Shown here in pieces: positions 40,315 to 48,716 of a DNA stretch of 64,000 nt. The stretch lies in contig NZ_AP018365.1 in NCBI RefSeq assembly GCF_016756395.1, positions 5,459,001 to 5,523,000 of the forward strand, in the 5' to 3' direction. The notes below the pieces were generated by a model. The model made no database searches and had not been told where the DNA came from. It saw only the letters and a list, made by a program, of their open reading frames with translations. Both the position numbers and the translations under genes were made by a program. The DNA comes from Streptomyces sp. SN-593 (lineage in GTDB: Bacteria; Actinomycetota; Actinomycetes; Streptomycetales; Streptomycetaceae). Within the stretch, counting starts at the first letter, position 1. The number at the start of each line of letters is the position of its first letter.

Positions 40315-42510
40315 TCAGAGCGGCAGTTCGAACCAGACGACCTTGCCGGCACCCAGGCGGGTGGCGCCCCAGCGCTGCGCCATCCGGTTGACGAGGTACA
40401 GCCCCCGGCCGCCCTCCTCCTCCGGAGCGGCGTGGCGCATCCGGGGCAGCAGCGGGGCGTCGTCGCCCACCTCGCAGCGCAGCACGTCGGTGCGCAGCAG
40501 CCGCAGGGTCACCGGGCGTTCGGCGTACCGCACCGCGTTGGTGACGATCTCGCTGACCAGCAGCTCGGCGGCGTCGACCTGGTCGTCCAGCCCCCAGCGG
40601 GTCAGCGCCTGGCGGACCAGCCGCCGGGCCCGCCCGGCGGTCTGCGCCTGCGGCTCCAGGAACCAGTACGCCACGTCGCTCGGCGCGATCCCGGCGAAAC
40701 GCGCCGCGAGCAGCGCGATGTCGTCGTCGCGGTCGCCGGGCCCGAGGATCTCCAGCACCTCGTCGCACAGCGGCTCCAGCGGCGGCGGCGAGACCACCGT
40801 GGCGGCGTCGTGCAGCCGCTCGCGCAGCAGCTCGATGCCGCCCCAGACGTCACGGCTGCGGGACTCCACCAGCCCGTCGGTGTAGAGCAGCAGCGTCGCG
40901 CCGGCCGGCGCGGGCAGCTCGACGGCCTCGAACGGCACCCCGCCGACGCCGATCGGCGCACCCGGGGGCACCCGCAGAACCTCCGCCAGGCCGTCGGCGT
41001 GCAGCAGCACCGGCGGCGGGTGGCCGGCGTTCGCCACCACCAGGCGGTGCGCGATCGGGTCGTACACCGCGTTGACGCAGGTGGCCATCCGGTCCTGGCC
41101 GAGCCGCTGGGCCTGCTCGTCGAGGTGGTAGAGCACCTCCTGCGGGGCGAGGTCCAGCCCGGCGAGGGTCTGCACCGTGGTGCGCAACTGGCCCATGATC
41201 GCCGCCGACGTCATGGAGTGGCCCATCACGTCGCCGACCACCAGGGCCACCCGGCTGCCGGGCAGCGGGATCGCGTCGTACCAGTCGCCGCCGACCCGGG
41301 CGGACTCCGCGGCGGGCAGGTAGCGGCTGGCGAGCTGCACCCCGGTCGGCTGCGGCAGCGAGTCCGGCAGCATCTCGCGCTGCAGCGCGTCGGCGATGTA
41401 CGCCTCGCGGCCGTAGAGCACCGCCTTGTCGACGCCGAGCGCGGTGTGCGTGGCGAGTTGGGCGGCGACCAGCAGGTCGTCGGCCTCGAACGGGGGCCGG
41501 TCGGCGCGCCGCAGCAGCACCGCGGCGCCGATCACCCGGCGCCGGCCGCGCAGCGGGGCCAGCAGGGCGCGCCGTCCGGTCGGGAGCAGGCCGGGCGGGT
41601 TGCCGAGCAGCTCGGCCATCGCGTCGGCGGCCCGCTGCGACTCCGCGAAGACCGGGCGCACCCCGCGCAGCACCTCCGCCAGCGGCCCGTCCAGCAGCAC
41701 CCCGATGGTCTCGGCGGCGGCGCCGTACGGCGTCTCCAGCGAGGGGAGGTGGCCCACCGGCAGGTCCGGCGTGTCGCCCGGGCCCTCCAGCCCGCCGTCG
41801 GCCCGGCGCAGCCGCAACCGCAGCGGGCCCGACGGGCGTTCGTCACCGACCGGCAGCGGCTCGCGCAGGTAGACCAGGATCGCGTCGGCGAAGGCGGGCA
41901 CCGCCGAGCGGCACAGTCCGAGCAGGATCTCGTCCAGGTCGAGCCCGCGGGCGATCCGCCGGGTGGCCGCGCCGACGTACCGCAGCCGGTCCGCCTCGGG
42001 GCCGGTCTGCACCGGCATCGGGATGCGCATGCCCACCGAGTCCTCTTCCGCGGTGTGTCCGGCCGCCTCCAGCGCCGTGCCCCGCGGCGGTGTGCTCACA
42101 AACGAGCTCAACGCCTCGCTCCCCTCCGTCACTGCCGGCACCCATCCCGTGTCGTGCGCCGCGGCGGGAGGCCGGGCGGGTCCCTCGGGACGGGCCCCGC
42201 CGCGCGCCTCGCCGGGCGCCGTTTCCGCGCGGTGCTGCCCGGCAGCCGGGGCACCATCGCTCCGCGGTGCACTGTACGCCCCGGACCGGGCCGGTGCGGC
42301 GGGCTCGGCGGCCGGCTCGTCGTGCGCGCGGGCGGCGGGTGCCGTCCCGTCGTGGTCGTGGTCGTGTGCCTCGGACCCGGGGGTGTCCGGTGCCGCGGCG
42401 GTGTCGTCCTCGGCCGGCGGCACCGGGGCGCGCAGCCCGAACCCGCCGCGCGGGTCCTGCGGGGACGGCGCGGCGTGCGGCCGGGGCGGGTGTGGCGGGT
42501 CCGTGGTCAC
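40315..42510 (-). CDS. SpoIIE-type PP2C phosphatase with GAF and anti-sigma-like kinase domains
   Basis: A 731-residue three-part regulator. About 150 disordered residues come first, then a GAF-like sensor (about 175-360), a SpoIIE PP2C phosphatase ('REMLPDSLPQPTGVQLASRYLPAAESARVGGDWYD', 'VALVVGDVMGHSMTSAAIMGQLR', 'LLLYTDGLVESRSRDVWGG', 'DRDDDIALLAARF', about 375-590) and a C-terminal HATPase ('AAELLVSEIVTNAVRYAERPVTLRLL', 'GGRGLYLVNRMAQRWG'). Such proteins dephosphorylate anti-anti-sigma factors and may bind sigma factors in stress and development. The GTG at 42510 has a weak ribosome site. Confidence 0.93.
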   Translation of the reverse strand: MTTDPPHPPRPHAAPSPQDPRGGFGLRAPVPPAEDDTAAAPDTPGSEAHDHDHDGTAPAARAHDEPAAEPAAPARSGAYSAPRSDGAPAAGQHRAETAPGEARGGARPEGPARPPAAAHDTGWVPAVTEGSEALSSFVSTPPRGTALEAAGHTAEEDSVGMRIPMPVQTGPEADRLRYVGAATRRIARGLDLDEILLGLCRSAVPAFADAILVYLREPLPVGDERPSGPLRLRLRRADGGLEGPGDTPDLPVGHLPSLETPYGAAAETIGVLLDGPLAEVLRGVRPVFAESQRAADAMAELLGNPPGLLPTGRRALLAPLRGRRRVIGAAVLLRRADRPPFEADDLLVAAQLATHTALGVDKAVLYGREAYIADALQREMLPDSLPQPTGVQLASRYLPAAESARVGGDWYDAIPLPGSRVALVVGDVMGHSMTSAAIMGQLRTTVQTLAGLDLAPQEVLYHLDEQAQRLGQDRMATCVNAVYDPIAHRLVVANAGHPPPVLLHADGLAEVLRVPPGAPIGVGGVPFEAVELPAPAGATLLLYTDGLVESRSRDVWGGIELLRERLHDAATVVSPPPLEPLCDEVLEILGPGDRDDDIALLAARFAGIAPSDVAYWFLEPQAQTAGRARRLVRQALTRWGLDDQVDAAELLVSEIVTNAVRYAERPVTLRLLRTDVLRCEVGDDAPLLPRMRHAAPEEEGGRGLYLVNRMAQRWGATRLGAGKVVWFELPL

Positions 42511-42577
42511 GCGAGTAGGTCCATCCGTCGGTGCTCCGCAGCGGCCGGTGCCGGGCGGGGCGTCGGCCTGGGCTGGT

Positions 42578-43276
42578 TCAGGCGCGTCGGCAGTAGAGGA
42601 AGATCTGCTCCTCCGGCGGCACGTCGGTGCTCGCCGGCGCGTACGTGTACGACATCTCCTTGATCACCTCGAAGCCCGCGTCCTCGACGACGGCGCGCAG
42701 CTCGTCCTTCAGGTACCCCGAGACGCGGATGGTGTGCCCGAGGAAGGGGATGGACACGTCGTCCACGTCCGCCTCGACCATGCCGAGTGCCAGCAGGCCG
42801 CCGGGCGCGAGCAGGTCGCGGACGGCGGTCAGCGCGCCGGGGATCTCGGCTCTGGGCAGCATCAGCAGGGTGAAGAACGCCGCGGCCGCGGAGAAGCTCC
42901 CGGCCGCCAGCGGCCCGCCCTCGACCAGGTCGGCCACGTCGGCCTGGAGGAACTCCGCCTCGGGGACGTTGTGCCGGGCCCGGGCCAGCATGCCGGCGGA
43001 CAGGTCCACCCCGGTCACCCGCATGCCGGCGTCGGTGAACTGACGGGCGGTCGGCAGCCCCGTGCCGCAGCCGAGGTCCAGCACCCGGGAGCCGGGTGCC
43101 AGCTCGGCGATCGCCCAGCCGCCCGCGGTGATCTGGCCCTCCTTGTGCGGGAACGCCTCGTCGTACCGGTCGCCGATGGCGTCGAACGCCTCGGCCTGGC
43201 CGGTACGGTCCCGCCCCGCTGCCGCCGCGGGGTCGGTGGGGGGCGTGCCAACGGGCTCGTAACCGTCGGTATCCAC
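42578..43276 (-). CDS. class I SAM-dependent methyltransferase
   Basis: A 232-residue cytosolic methyltransferase. Motif I 'SRVLDLGCGTGLPTARQF' (about 63-80), 'VTGVDLSAGMLARARHNVPEAEFLQADVADL' and 'APGGLLALGMVEADVDDV' are standard for the UbiE/type 11 group. The GTG at 43276 has GGGAGG about 9 bases upstream. It is 67 bases upstream of the SpoIIE phosphatase on the same strand and may be co-transcribed. Substrate unknown. Confidence 0.9.
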   Translation of the reverse strand: MDTDGYEPVGTPPTDPAAAAGRDRTGQAEAFDAIGDRYDEAFPHKEGQITAGGWAIAELAPGSRVLDLGCGTGLPTARQFTDAGMRVTGVDLSAGMLARARHNVPEAEFLQADVADLVEGGPLAAGSFSAAAAFFTLLMLPRAEIPGALTAVRDLLAPGGLLALGMVEADVDDVSIPFLGHTIRVSGYLKDELRAVVEDAGFEVIKEMSYTYAPASTDVPPEEQIFLYCRRA

Positions 43277-43596
43277 TGCTCAGGGCCTCCCTGACTGCTG
43301 TGACTGTCGTGGCGGACGGGACTGGAACGGGGCCGGGGTGAAGCGGTGACGGGCGGGGTGGGGCCAGTGGTGCGGTGTCGGGCATATGCATGGGAGCGGC
43401 ACTCGTTTGTACCCCCGTGACGTGGCGTCAAACTCTAGGCCGTACCCGGCAATTGCGCAGGCTTCCGTTGAACGATCCTACGGTTCGCGGCGGGGGGCGT
43501 GCCAAGGGGACCGCGCCCGGCGCCAGGACCCGTGCCGCGCGCCCCCCGTTCCGGGCACGCCCCGGATACCGGCGCGGCCGCGCGGACGGGGTGCGC
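43277..43596. other. gene-free region upstream of the methyltransferase
   Basis: A 320-base gap without a supported gene. It should hold the promoter of the minus-strand methyltransferase; TTTGACG (minus strand, near 43426-43432) is a possible -35 but no matching TAnnnT box was found at standard spacing. GCATATGC (43382-43389) is a short palindrome; the same core, extended to TGCATATGCA, recurs upstream of fumC at 45840. Confidence 0.4.
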
Positions 43597-44283
43597 TCAT
43601 CGCGCCGGACGGTCCCAGTCGGCCGGCAGTTCGGGCACCGGCCAGGCCGGGTCGGGCCGCCAGTCCTGCCAGCCGTCGCGGAACGGCGGCTCCCAGGCCC
43701 TGATCGCGCGCACCGCCTCCCGGCCGGCCCGCCGCACCCGCGCGGCCTGCTCGGCCGGCATCAGCCCGTCGGCCTGCGCCTGCGCGAACTCGTCCTCGTC
43801 GCGCCAGTACCAGGTGCGGTCCGGGTGGACCGAGATGTCGAGGAAGTGGTCCTCCGAATCCACCCCGCGCGACCATCGGTCCAGCGGCTCCTCCAGGTTC
43901 ACGTACCAGTTCTTGAAGCGCCAGTCCGGCTCCCAGAACAGCCAGACCGACCAGGGCTGCCCCGGCCTGGCCAGCTTCAGCACCCCCGCGCCGAACCACT
44001 CCTCCACCGCCCGGGTGCGCGGCTTGGTGTACCGGGTGGCCAGCGGCTCCCGGTACACCGGTGTGCCGTCGGCCAGCACCGGCTTGATGCAGCGCGTGCC
44101 GGGGGCCAGCCACACCGCGAGCAGGTCCGGCTCGTCCCGCACCACCGTCACCGGACGGCAGATGTGCACCTCGTCCGTGCCGTTGCCGCGGTAGCGCCAC
44201 AGCACCTGGTCCCCAGGTGCCCAGCGGCGCGGCCGCGGCGCGTTCGATCCGTCCGGTTGCGTGGTGTCGAGGTCGGCTGTCAT
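43597..44283 (-). CDS. DUF402 domain protein (FomD/Ntdp-like)
   Basis: A 228-residue protein with the DUF402 barrel: 'PGDQVLWRYRGNGTDEVHICRPVTVV', 'WSVWLFWEPDWRFKNWYVNLEEPLDRW' and 'GVDSEDHFLDISVHPDRTWYWRDEDEF', carrying the conserved Trp, Tyr and acidic residues. Characterised relatives hydrolyse nucleoside di/triphosphates or CMP-phosphonates (FomD). No biosynthetic genes sit beside it, so the substrate is open. The ATG at 44283 starts it; it is 65 bases downstream of fumC on the same strand. Confidence 0.87.
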   Translation of the reverse strand: MTADLDTTQPDGSNAPRPRRWAPGDQVLWRYRGNGTDEVHICRPVTVVRDEPDLLAVWLAPGTRCIKPVLADGTPVYREPLATRYTKPRTRAVEEWFGAGVLKLARPGQPWSVWLFWEPDWRFKNWYVNLEEPLDRWSRGVDSEDHFLDISVHPDRTWYWRDEDEFAQAQADGLMPAEQAARVRRAGREAVRAIRAWEPPFRDGWQDWRPDPAWPVPELPADWDRPAR

Positions 44284-44348
44284 GAACGGAGTTTACGGAA
44301 CCACTGTTACGGGTGGGTCATCTCCCGCTACGGACGGGTCGCCCCCGG

Positions 44349-45746
44349 CTACGGACGGGTCATCCGCAGCACGTCCAGGGCCTCGTCGAGCTGGGCCTCG
44401 GTCAGGTCGCCGCGCTCCACGTACCCCTCCTCGATCACCACCTGGCGGATCGTCCTGCGCTCGGCCAGCGACTTCTTGGCGACCTTCGCCGCCTCCTCGT
44501 AGCCGATGTAGCGGTTGAGCGGGGTCACCACGGACGGGGAGGACTCGGCGTACTCCCGGGCGCGCTCCGGGTGGGCGGTGACGCCCTCGATCGTGCGGTC
44601 CGCGAGCAGCCGGGAGACGTTCGCCAGCAGGCGCACGGACTCCAGGACGTTGCGGGCGATCACCGGGAGCATCACGTTCAGCTCGAAGTTGCCCGCGGCG
44701 CCCGCGACGGTGATCGCCGTGTCGTTGCCGATCACCTGCGCGGCCACCATCAGCACCGCCTCCGGGATGACCGGGTTGACCTTCCCGGGCATGATCGAGG
44801 AGCCCGGCTGGAGGTCGGGCAGGCTGATCTCGAAGAGCCCGGTGCGCGGGCCCGAGGCCATCCAGCGCAGGTCGTTGGCGATCTTCGTCAGGCCCACCGC
44901 GATCGTCCGGAGCTGGCCGGAGGTCTCCACGATGCCGTCCCGGGCGCCCTGCGCCTCGAAGTGGTCGCGCGCCTCGGTCAGGGGCAGCCCGGTCGCCCGC
45001 GCCACCTCCGCGATCACCGCGGCGGGGAACCCCGGCGGGGTGTTGATGCCGGTGCCCACCGCGGTGCCGCCGAGCGGCAGTTCCGCCAGCCGCGGCAGCG
45101 CCGCCCGCAGCCGCTCGACGCCGTACCGCACCTGGGCGGCGTACCCGCCGAACTCCTGGCCCAGCGTCACCGGCGTGGCGTCCATCAGGTGGGTGCGGCC
45201 GGCCTTCACCACGTCCGCGAACTCGGCCGCCTTGCGCTCCAGGGCCTCCGCGAGCCGCTCCAGGGCGGGGACGAGGTCGCCGGTGACCGCGGCGGTCGCC
45301 GCGATGTGGATCGACGAGGGGAAGACGTCGTTGGACGACTGGGAGGCGTTCACGTGGTCGTTCGGGTGGACCGTGCGGCCCAGCCGCTCGGTGGCCAGCG
45401 CCGCGATCACCTCGTTGGTGTTCATGTTGGAGGAGGTGCCCGAGCCGGTCTGGAACACGTCGATCGGGAAGTGCGCGTCCCACTGCCCCTCGGCGACCTC
45501 CTCGGCGGCCGCCGTGATGGCCGCCGCCATGTCGGCGTCGATCACGCCCAGTTCGGCGTTGACCTTCGCGGCCGCCGCCTTGATCCGGGCCAGCGCCTCG
45601 ATGTGCGGGCGGCTGATCCGCTGCCCCGAGATGGGGAAGTTCTCCACGGCCCGCTGCGTCTGGGCGGCCCACTTGGCCGCCGCGGGAACCCGCACCTCGC
45701 CCATCGAGTCGTGCTCGATCCGGAAGTCGTCCATGCCCTCGTCCAT
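44349..45746 (-). CDS. fumC: fumarate hydratase, class II
   Basis: A 465-residue iron-independent fumarase of the TCA cycle. Visible: 'RIEHDSMGEVRVPAAAKW', 'TGSGTSSNMNTNEVIA', 'HPNDHVNASQSSNDVFPSSIHIAA', 'GGTAVGTGINTPPGF' and the flexible catalytic loop 'GSSIMPGKVNPVIPEA'. The start is ATG 45746 or ATG 45734; neither has an ideal ribosome site. A class I [4Fe-4S] fumarase lies 5 kb away, so the organism carries both types, useful under oxidative or iron stress. Confidence 0.95.
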   Translation of the reverse strand: MDEGMDDFRIEHDSMGEVRVPAAAKWAAQTQRAVENFPISGQRISRPHIEALARIKAAAAKVNAELGVIDADMAAAITAAAEEVAEGQWDAHFPIDVFQTGSGTSSNMNTNEVIAALATERLGRTVHPNDHVNASQSSNDVFPSSIHIAATAAVTGDLVPALERLAEALERKAAEFADVVKAGRTHLMDATPVTLGQEFGGYAAQVRYGVERLRAALPRLAELPLGGTAVGTGINTPPGFPAAVIAEVARATGLPLTEARDHFEAQGARDGIVETSGQLRTIAVGLTKIANDLRWMASGPRTGLFEISLPDLQPGSSIMPGKVNPVIPEAVLMVAAQVIGNDTAITVAGAAGNFELNVMLPVIARNVLESVRLLANVSRLLADRTIEGVTAHPERAREYAESSPSVVTPLNRYIGYEEAAKVAKKSLAERRTIRQVVIEEGYVERGDLTEAQLDEALDVLRMTRP

Positions 45747-45854
45747 ACCTTCTACAGTGCCCCCTCCACCCGGTTTGTTCCCCCTTTCCGTGCCCGTGGC
45801 GCACCCGCCCGTGGAATGGATCACTCCCGGCCGGCGGCGTGCATATGCAGGTGG

Positions 45855-45931
45855 CGTCTGCCAGCGGGCCGTCTGCCAGCGGGCCCGCCCGCCGGGTGGA
45901 CGTCCGCCGGATGGGCATCCGCCGGATGGGC
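45855..45931. repeat. two pairs of 15-bp tandem repeats between fumC and the accessory block
   Basis: CGTCTGCCAGCGGGC occurs twice back to back (45855-45884), followed by GTCCGCCGGATGGGC and ATCCGCCGGATGGGC back to back (45902-45931). The two units are related in length and layout. The block lies in a 264-base gap with no gene. Confidence 0.7.
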
Positions 45932-46010
45932 ACCCGGCCCGGGGTTCCCGCCCGCCCGGGAGCGGCTCCGGGGCCGACGTGCGTGCTCCCGCAGCCCCGG
46001 CCCCTCCCGC

Positions 46011-46354
46011 TCAGCGGTCCCGGAGCCGATTGCCGGGCGTGTCCAGCCACACCCACGCCTCCTCGGCCGTGACCGCCAGGCCGAAACGGTCGGCCGCCGG
46101 TCGGTCGAGGGACCGCCACCAGCGCACCGCCGCCGCCACCTCCTCCCACAGCCGGCGGGGCCCCGACTGCCATACCGCCGCTTCCCGTTGACCGTCACGG
46201 AAGACGACGACGGCCCACGAGGGGTCGCCCAGGCCGTAGAACCAGACCGGGCGGGTGTCGCCGCGCTTCTCGGCGACCGCCTGGACGCAGCCGGGCACCC
46301 GCAGGCCGATCACGAAGGGGCCGTCCCCGCCCGTGTCGCCGAGCAGATCCCCTC
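46011..46354 (-). pseudogene. C-terminal domain of the isoaspartyl-type methyltransferase, out of frame
   Basis: This frame encodes 'DLLGDTGGDGPFVIGLRVPGC', 'WFYGLGDPSWAVVVFRDGQ', 'QSGPRRLWEEVAAAVRWWRSLDRPAADRFGL' and 'WVWLDTPGN'. It matches the domain I recall at the C-terminus of full-length actinobacterial isoaspartyl-type methyltransferases of RiPP clusters. It is separated from the N-terminal part by a one-base shift at the G4 run (plus strand CCCC 46349-46352): one more G would restore a single frame reading 'TEGDLLG'. It is either a true frameshift, a -1 slip site or a sequence error. Confidence 0.7.
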
Positions 46355-47155
46355 GGTCAGTGCCGTGGTGGACGCCTCGGCCGCGGCGGTGCCCTCGGGC
46401 GGGACACGGTCGTGGTGCCGTACCGCGGTGCGCTGGGCGCGCAGCTTCATGAACTCCACCCGCCGGGTGAACCGTCCCGACGCGCATTGGCCCGCGACCT
46501 CCAGTCGGACCACGGCGTCACCGTTGCCGAAGTGCGTCCCCCACGGAGCGAGGACCACGCCGCCCTGCGCGGTCTGCTGCACCCACGCGTACGGGATCTC
46601 GCGCACCCCGCAGGTCGCGATGACCCGGTCGTACGGTGCCCGCGCCGCGTGCCCGGCCCTGCCGTCGCCGCTGAGCACGGTCGGGCGGTACCCGGCGCGC
46701 TCCAGGGCGCCCCGGGCCGCCGCCGCCACCGCCGGTTCCACCTCGACCGTCGTCACGCGGTCGTCGCCCAGCCGGTGGGACAGCAGCGCGGCGTTCCACC
46801 CCGTACCGGTGCCGACCTCCAGCACGCGGTCGCCGTCGGCCACGCGCAGGTCGCCGAGCATGGCCGCGACGACCGACGGCATCGACGCGGACGAGGTGGA
46901 CACGCGTCCCGGGCTCGTGCCCTCGTGGGCACCGTCGTCCCACTGCGTGACGATCGGCACGTCCGCGTCGGCGAACGCCCGCCAGCTCTCGGGCGCTTCG
47001 GACCGTGCGACGGTCACGGCCCGCCGTCGGCCCATGTCGTACGGCCACATCACGTCCGGCAGGAACGCCGACCGCGGCACGGCCTCGAACGCGGCCTCCC
47101 ACCCGGGGGCCACGCCGTCCCCGCGCCACGCGGCCGGCGTCCCCCCGGCCCTCAC
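46310..47155 (-). CDS. protein-L-isoaspartate O-methyltransferase-like enzyme (RiPP type)
   Basis: A 281-residue SAM methyltransferase. 'FEAVPRSAFLPDVMWP' starts the PIMT-like fold; 'STSSASMPSVVAAMLGDL' and motif I 'DRVLEVGTGTGWNAALLSHRL' followed by 'VTTVEVEP' are typical. These enzymes methylate Asp or isoAsp carboxylates, and RiPP-associated versions drive aspartimide formation. The GTG at 47155 overlaps the stop of a 44-residue peptide gene (GTGA); the frame is open upstream but the peptide's frame has far better codon bias there. The protein ends early by frameshift at 46349-46352, losing its C-terminal domain. Confidence 0.8.
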   Translation of the reverse strand: MRAGGTPAAWRGDGVAPGWEAAFEAVPRSAFLPDVMWPYDMGRRRAVTVARSEAPESWRAFADADVPIVTQWDDGAHEGTSPGRVSTSSASMPSVVAAMLGDLRVADGDRVLEVGTGTGWNAALLSHRLGDDRVTTVEVEPAVAAAARGALERAGYRPTVLSGDGRAGHAARAPYDRVIATCGVREIPYAWVQQTAQGGVVLAPWGTHFGNGDAVVRLEVAGQCASGRFTRRVEFMKLRAQRTAVRHHDRVPPEGTAAAEASTTALTEGICSATRAGTAPS

Positions 47156-47286
47156 TTCCGGTGCGTCCCGTCCCCGGGCGGCGTCGTCCCATCCGGACTC
47201 GGCGGCTCCTGCGGCGGTGTCCACGGCGCCCCCGGATGCCCGTCCCCGTCCCCGCCTGCCCGGACGTTCATCGAAATGTCCTTCAT
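47152..47286 (-). CDS. 44-residue Asp-Gly-rich peptide, candidate RiPP precursor
   Basis: A small gene with ATG at 47286, GGAG 9 bases upstream and a stop overlapping the methyltransferase start. Its third codon positions are nearly all G or C, unlike the overlapping methyltransferase frame. The peptide is Gly/Pro/Asp-rich with four Asp-Gly pairs (residues 13-14, 15-16, 32-33, 39-40), e.g. 'GGDGDGHPG' and 'SPDGTTPPGDGTH', and no Cys. Asp-Gly is the preferred site for aspartimide formation, which PIMT-like RiPP enzymes promote by methylating Asp. The coupling to such an enzyme suggests substrate and modifier. Not recognised as a known precursor family. Confidence 0.6.
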   Translation of the reverse strand: MKDISMNVRAGGDGDGHPGAPWTPPQEPPSPDGTTPPGDGTHRK

Positions 47287-47355
47287 GGTTATCAACTCCG
47301 TTGTACAGTCGGACGATTGCGTCCACTGAACGGTAGTGGAACTTCCTGCGCGCAT

Positions 47356-48195
47356 TCACCCGGTTTCTCGTTCCCGCAAGAACTCGTCCCTGACCGTTTC
47401 CACGGTCGACCGCATGGCGTGACCGGAAAGTGCCGACTCGAAGAACCCCTCGAACTTCTCGACGTACTCCCTGATGTCCCGAGGATCGGTCACCACGAGT
47501 TCGGCATGGACGGTCTCGACCGTGACCAGTCGCTCGTCCCTGATCACGAAGGAATGCGACGGGAAGTCGCGCTGGGGGGCCGTCTGGGATACGACACGTA
47601 TGTCGACGCGGGGAAGGTGGGAGACGGAGATCAGCCGCTCCATCTGTTCGGCCATGACGTCCGGAGGTGCGATTCTCCAGCGGAGTACCGACTCGGTGAT
47701 GATGAACCGTAGTTGCTTGGCGTCATCGTGGAGGACGTGCTGGCGATCCATTCGTGCCGCGAGCATGCGCGCATGTGCGTCCGGCGTGAGTCCGTGTCGT
47801 GACACCACCGCGCTGATGTATGCCGGGGTTTGGAGGAGTCCGGGGACAAGAGCTGGCTGGAAGAGACGCAGCAGTCGCATCTGCCGGTCCAGCGCCTGGA
47901 CCTGCTGCTGTCCTCTGTAGGGTCCCGTGCGTGCCAGAAGCCGCCACGCGATGACCTCCGTGGCGGCGATCCTGGCCACTTCCATGTACTCGGCCATCAC
48001 CTCGTCGGAGACGCCGATGGCCATGAGGATGCTCTGTACGTCGACGACGCTCGGGGCCAGCTTGCCGGTCTCGATCTTGCCGACCTTGCTGGCGGACATG
48101 GCGGACATGGCGGCACTGCGGGCAACCGCTTTGGCCTCCTTGCCGGACGCCCTCCGCAACTCCCTCAGCGCTGAACCGAGTTGGTTTCTCCTCAC
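47356..48195 (-). CDS. XRE-family regulator with DUF5753 domain
   Basis: A 279-residue protein. The N-terminal HTH ('LGSALRELRRASGKEAKAVARSAAMSAMSASKVGKIETGKLAP') is followed by a DUF5753 domain ('RLFQPALVPGLLQTPAYISAVV', 'ITESVLRWRIAPPDVMAEQMERLI', 'VVTDPRDIREYVEKFEGFFESAL'). The GTG at 48195 is preferred: it overlaps the DUF6879 stop and has GGAGGA just upstream; ATG 48219 is the alternative. It lies 69 bases upstream of the peptide-methyltransferase pair on the same strand and is its likely regulator. Composition is less GC-rich than the core genes. Confidence 0.9.
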   Translation of the reverse strand: MRRNQLGSALRELRRASGKEAKAVARSAAMSAMSASKVGKIETGKLAPSVVDVQSILMAIGVSDEVMAEYMEVARIAATEVIAWRLLARTGPYRGQQQVQALDRQMRLLRLFQPALVPGLLQTPAYISAVVSRHGLTPDAHARMLAARMDRQHVLHDDAKQLRFIITESVLRWRIAPPDVMAEQMERLISVSHLPRVDIRVVSQTAPQRDFPSHSFVIRDERLVTVETVHAELVVTDPRDIREYVEKFEGFFESALSGHAMRSTVETVRDEFLRERETG

Positions 48196-48716
48196 ACTCC
48201 TCCGTGTTGTTCCCACCATGGTGCGAACGGTTGTGCGTGATCGAGCGCGACGTTCCGGTATGTGACGTACTCCGCTGACCGGGGCAGTGGGACGATCTCG
48301 GCGCCGAGGAACCTCCCGGATTCGTCATACCTCATCGTCGCTGCCTCCGTGCTGTCGAAGAGCCAGAAGTCCCCCACATCGGCGAGCGGGCTGTGGCCGT
48401 CGGTCGTGTCGAGGATGAAGAACTCCTCGCCCGCGGTCGAGTTCTTCCGGTATCCCCACCCCAATTCGAACCGGAGATACGGGGTCAGGGGGCGCTTGAG
48501 CACATGCACCCGGTAGATGCGCTTACCCGATCGCGTCGCGGCCTCGACCTCCGCTACCCATTCCGCGTTGTAGTCCTTCGGCTGGGGCCCACCCGAAAGA
48601 AACGTCCGAAAGGCATCGACGTTGCCCGACGCGCTGTAGTCGTCCAGCGTCTCAAGTCGGAACGCCTCATGTTTGAAGGAGTCGAAGAGATCGCCCAGGG
48701 AATTAGAGGACGCCAT
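48192..48716 (-). CDS. DUF6879 family protein
   Basis: A 174-residue protein. 'SFKHEAFRLETLDDYSASGNVDAFRTFLSGG', 'ATRSGKRIYRVHVLKRPLTPYLRFELGWGYRKNSTAGEEFFIL' and 'DFWLFDSTEAATMRYDESGRFLGAEIVP' match the DUF6879 pattern that accompanies XRE/DUF5753 regulators in actinobacteria. The ATG at 48716 has AAGG 9 bases upstream; a TTG two codons earlier is possible. It overlaps the upstream small gene by 14 bases and the XRE gene by 4. Function unknown; probably acts with the XRE protein. Confidence 0.87.
   Translation of the reverse strand: MASSNSLGDLFDSFKHEAFRLETLDDYSASGNVDAFRTFLSGGPQPKDYNAEWVAEVEAATRSGKRIYRVHVLKRPLTPYLRFELGWGYRKNSTAGEEFFILDTTDGHSPLADVGDFWLFDSTEAATMRYDESGRFLGAEIVPLPRSAEYVTYRNVALDHAQPFAPWWEQHGGV

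Noticed and set aside
47156..47359. N-terminal extension of the methyltransferase through the peptide region
   Set aside because: The peptide frame has a better ribosome site and far stronger third-position GC, and methyltransferase homology begins after 47155.
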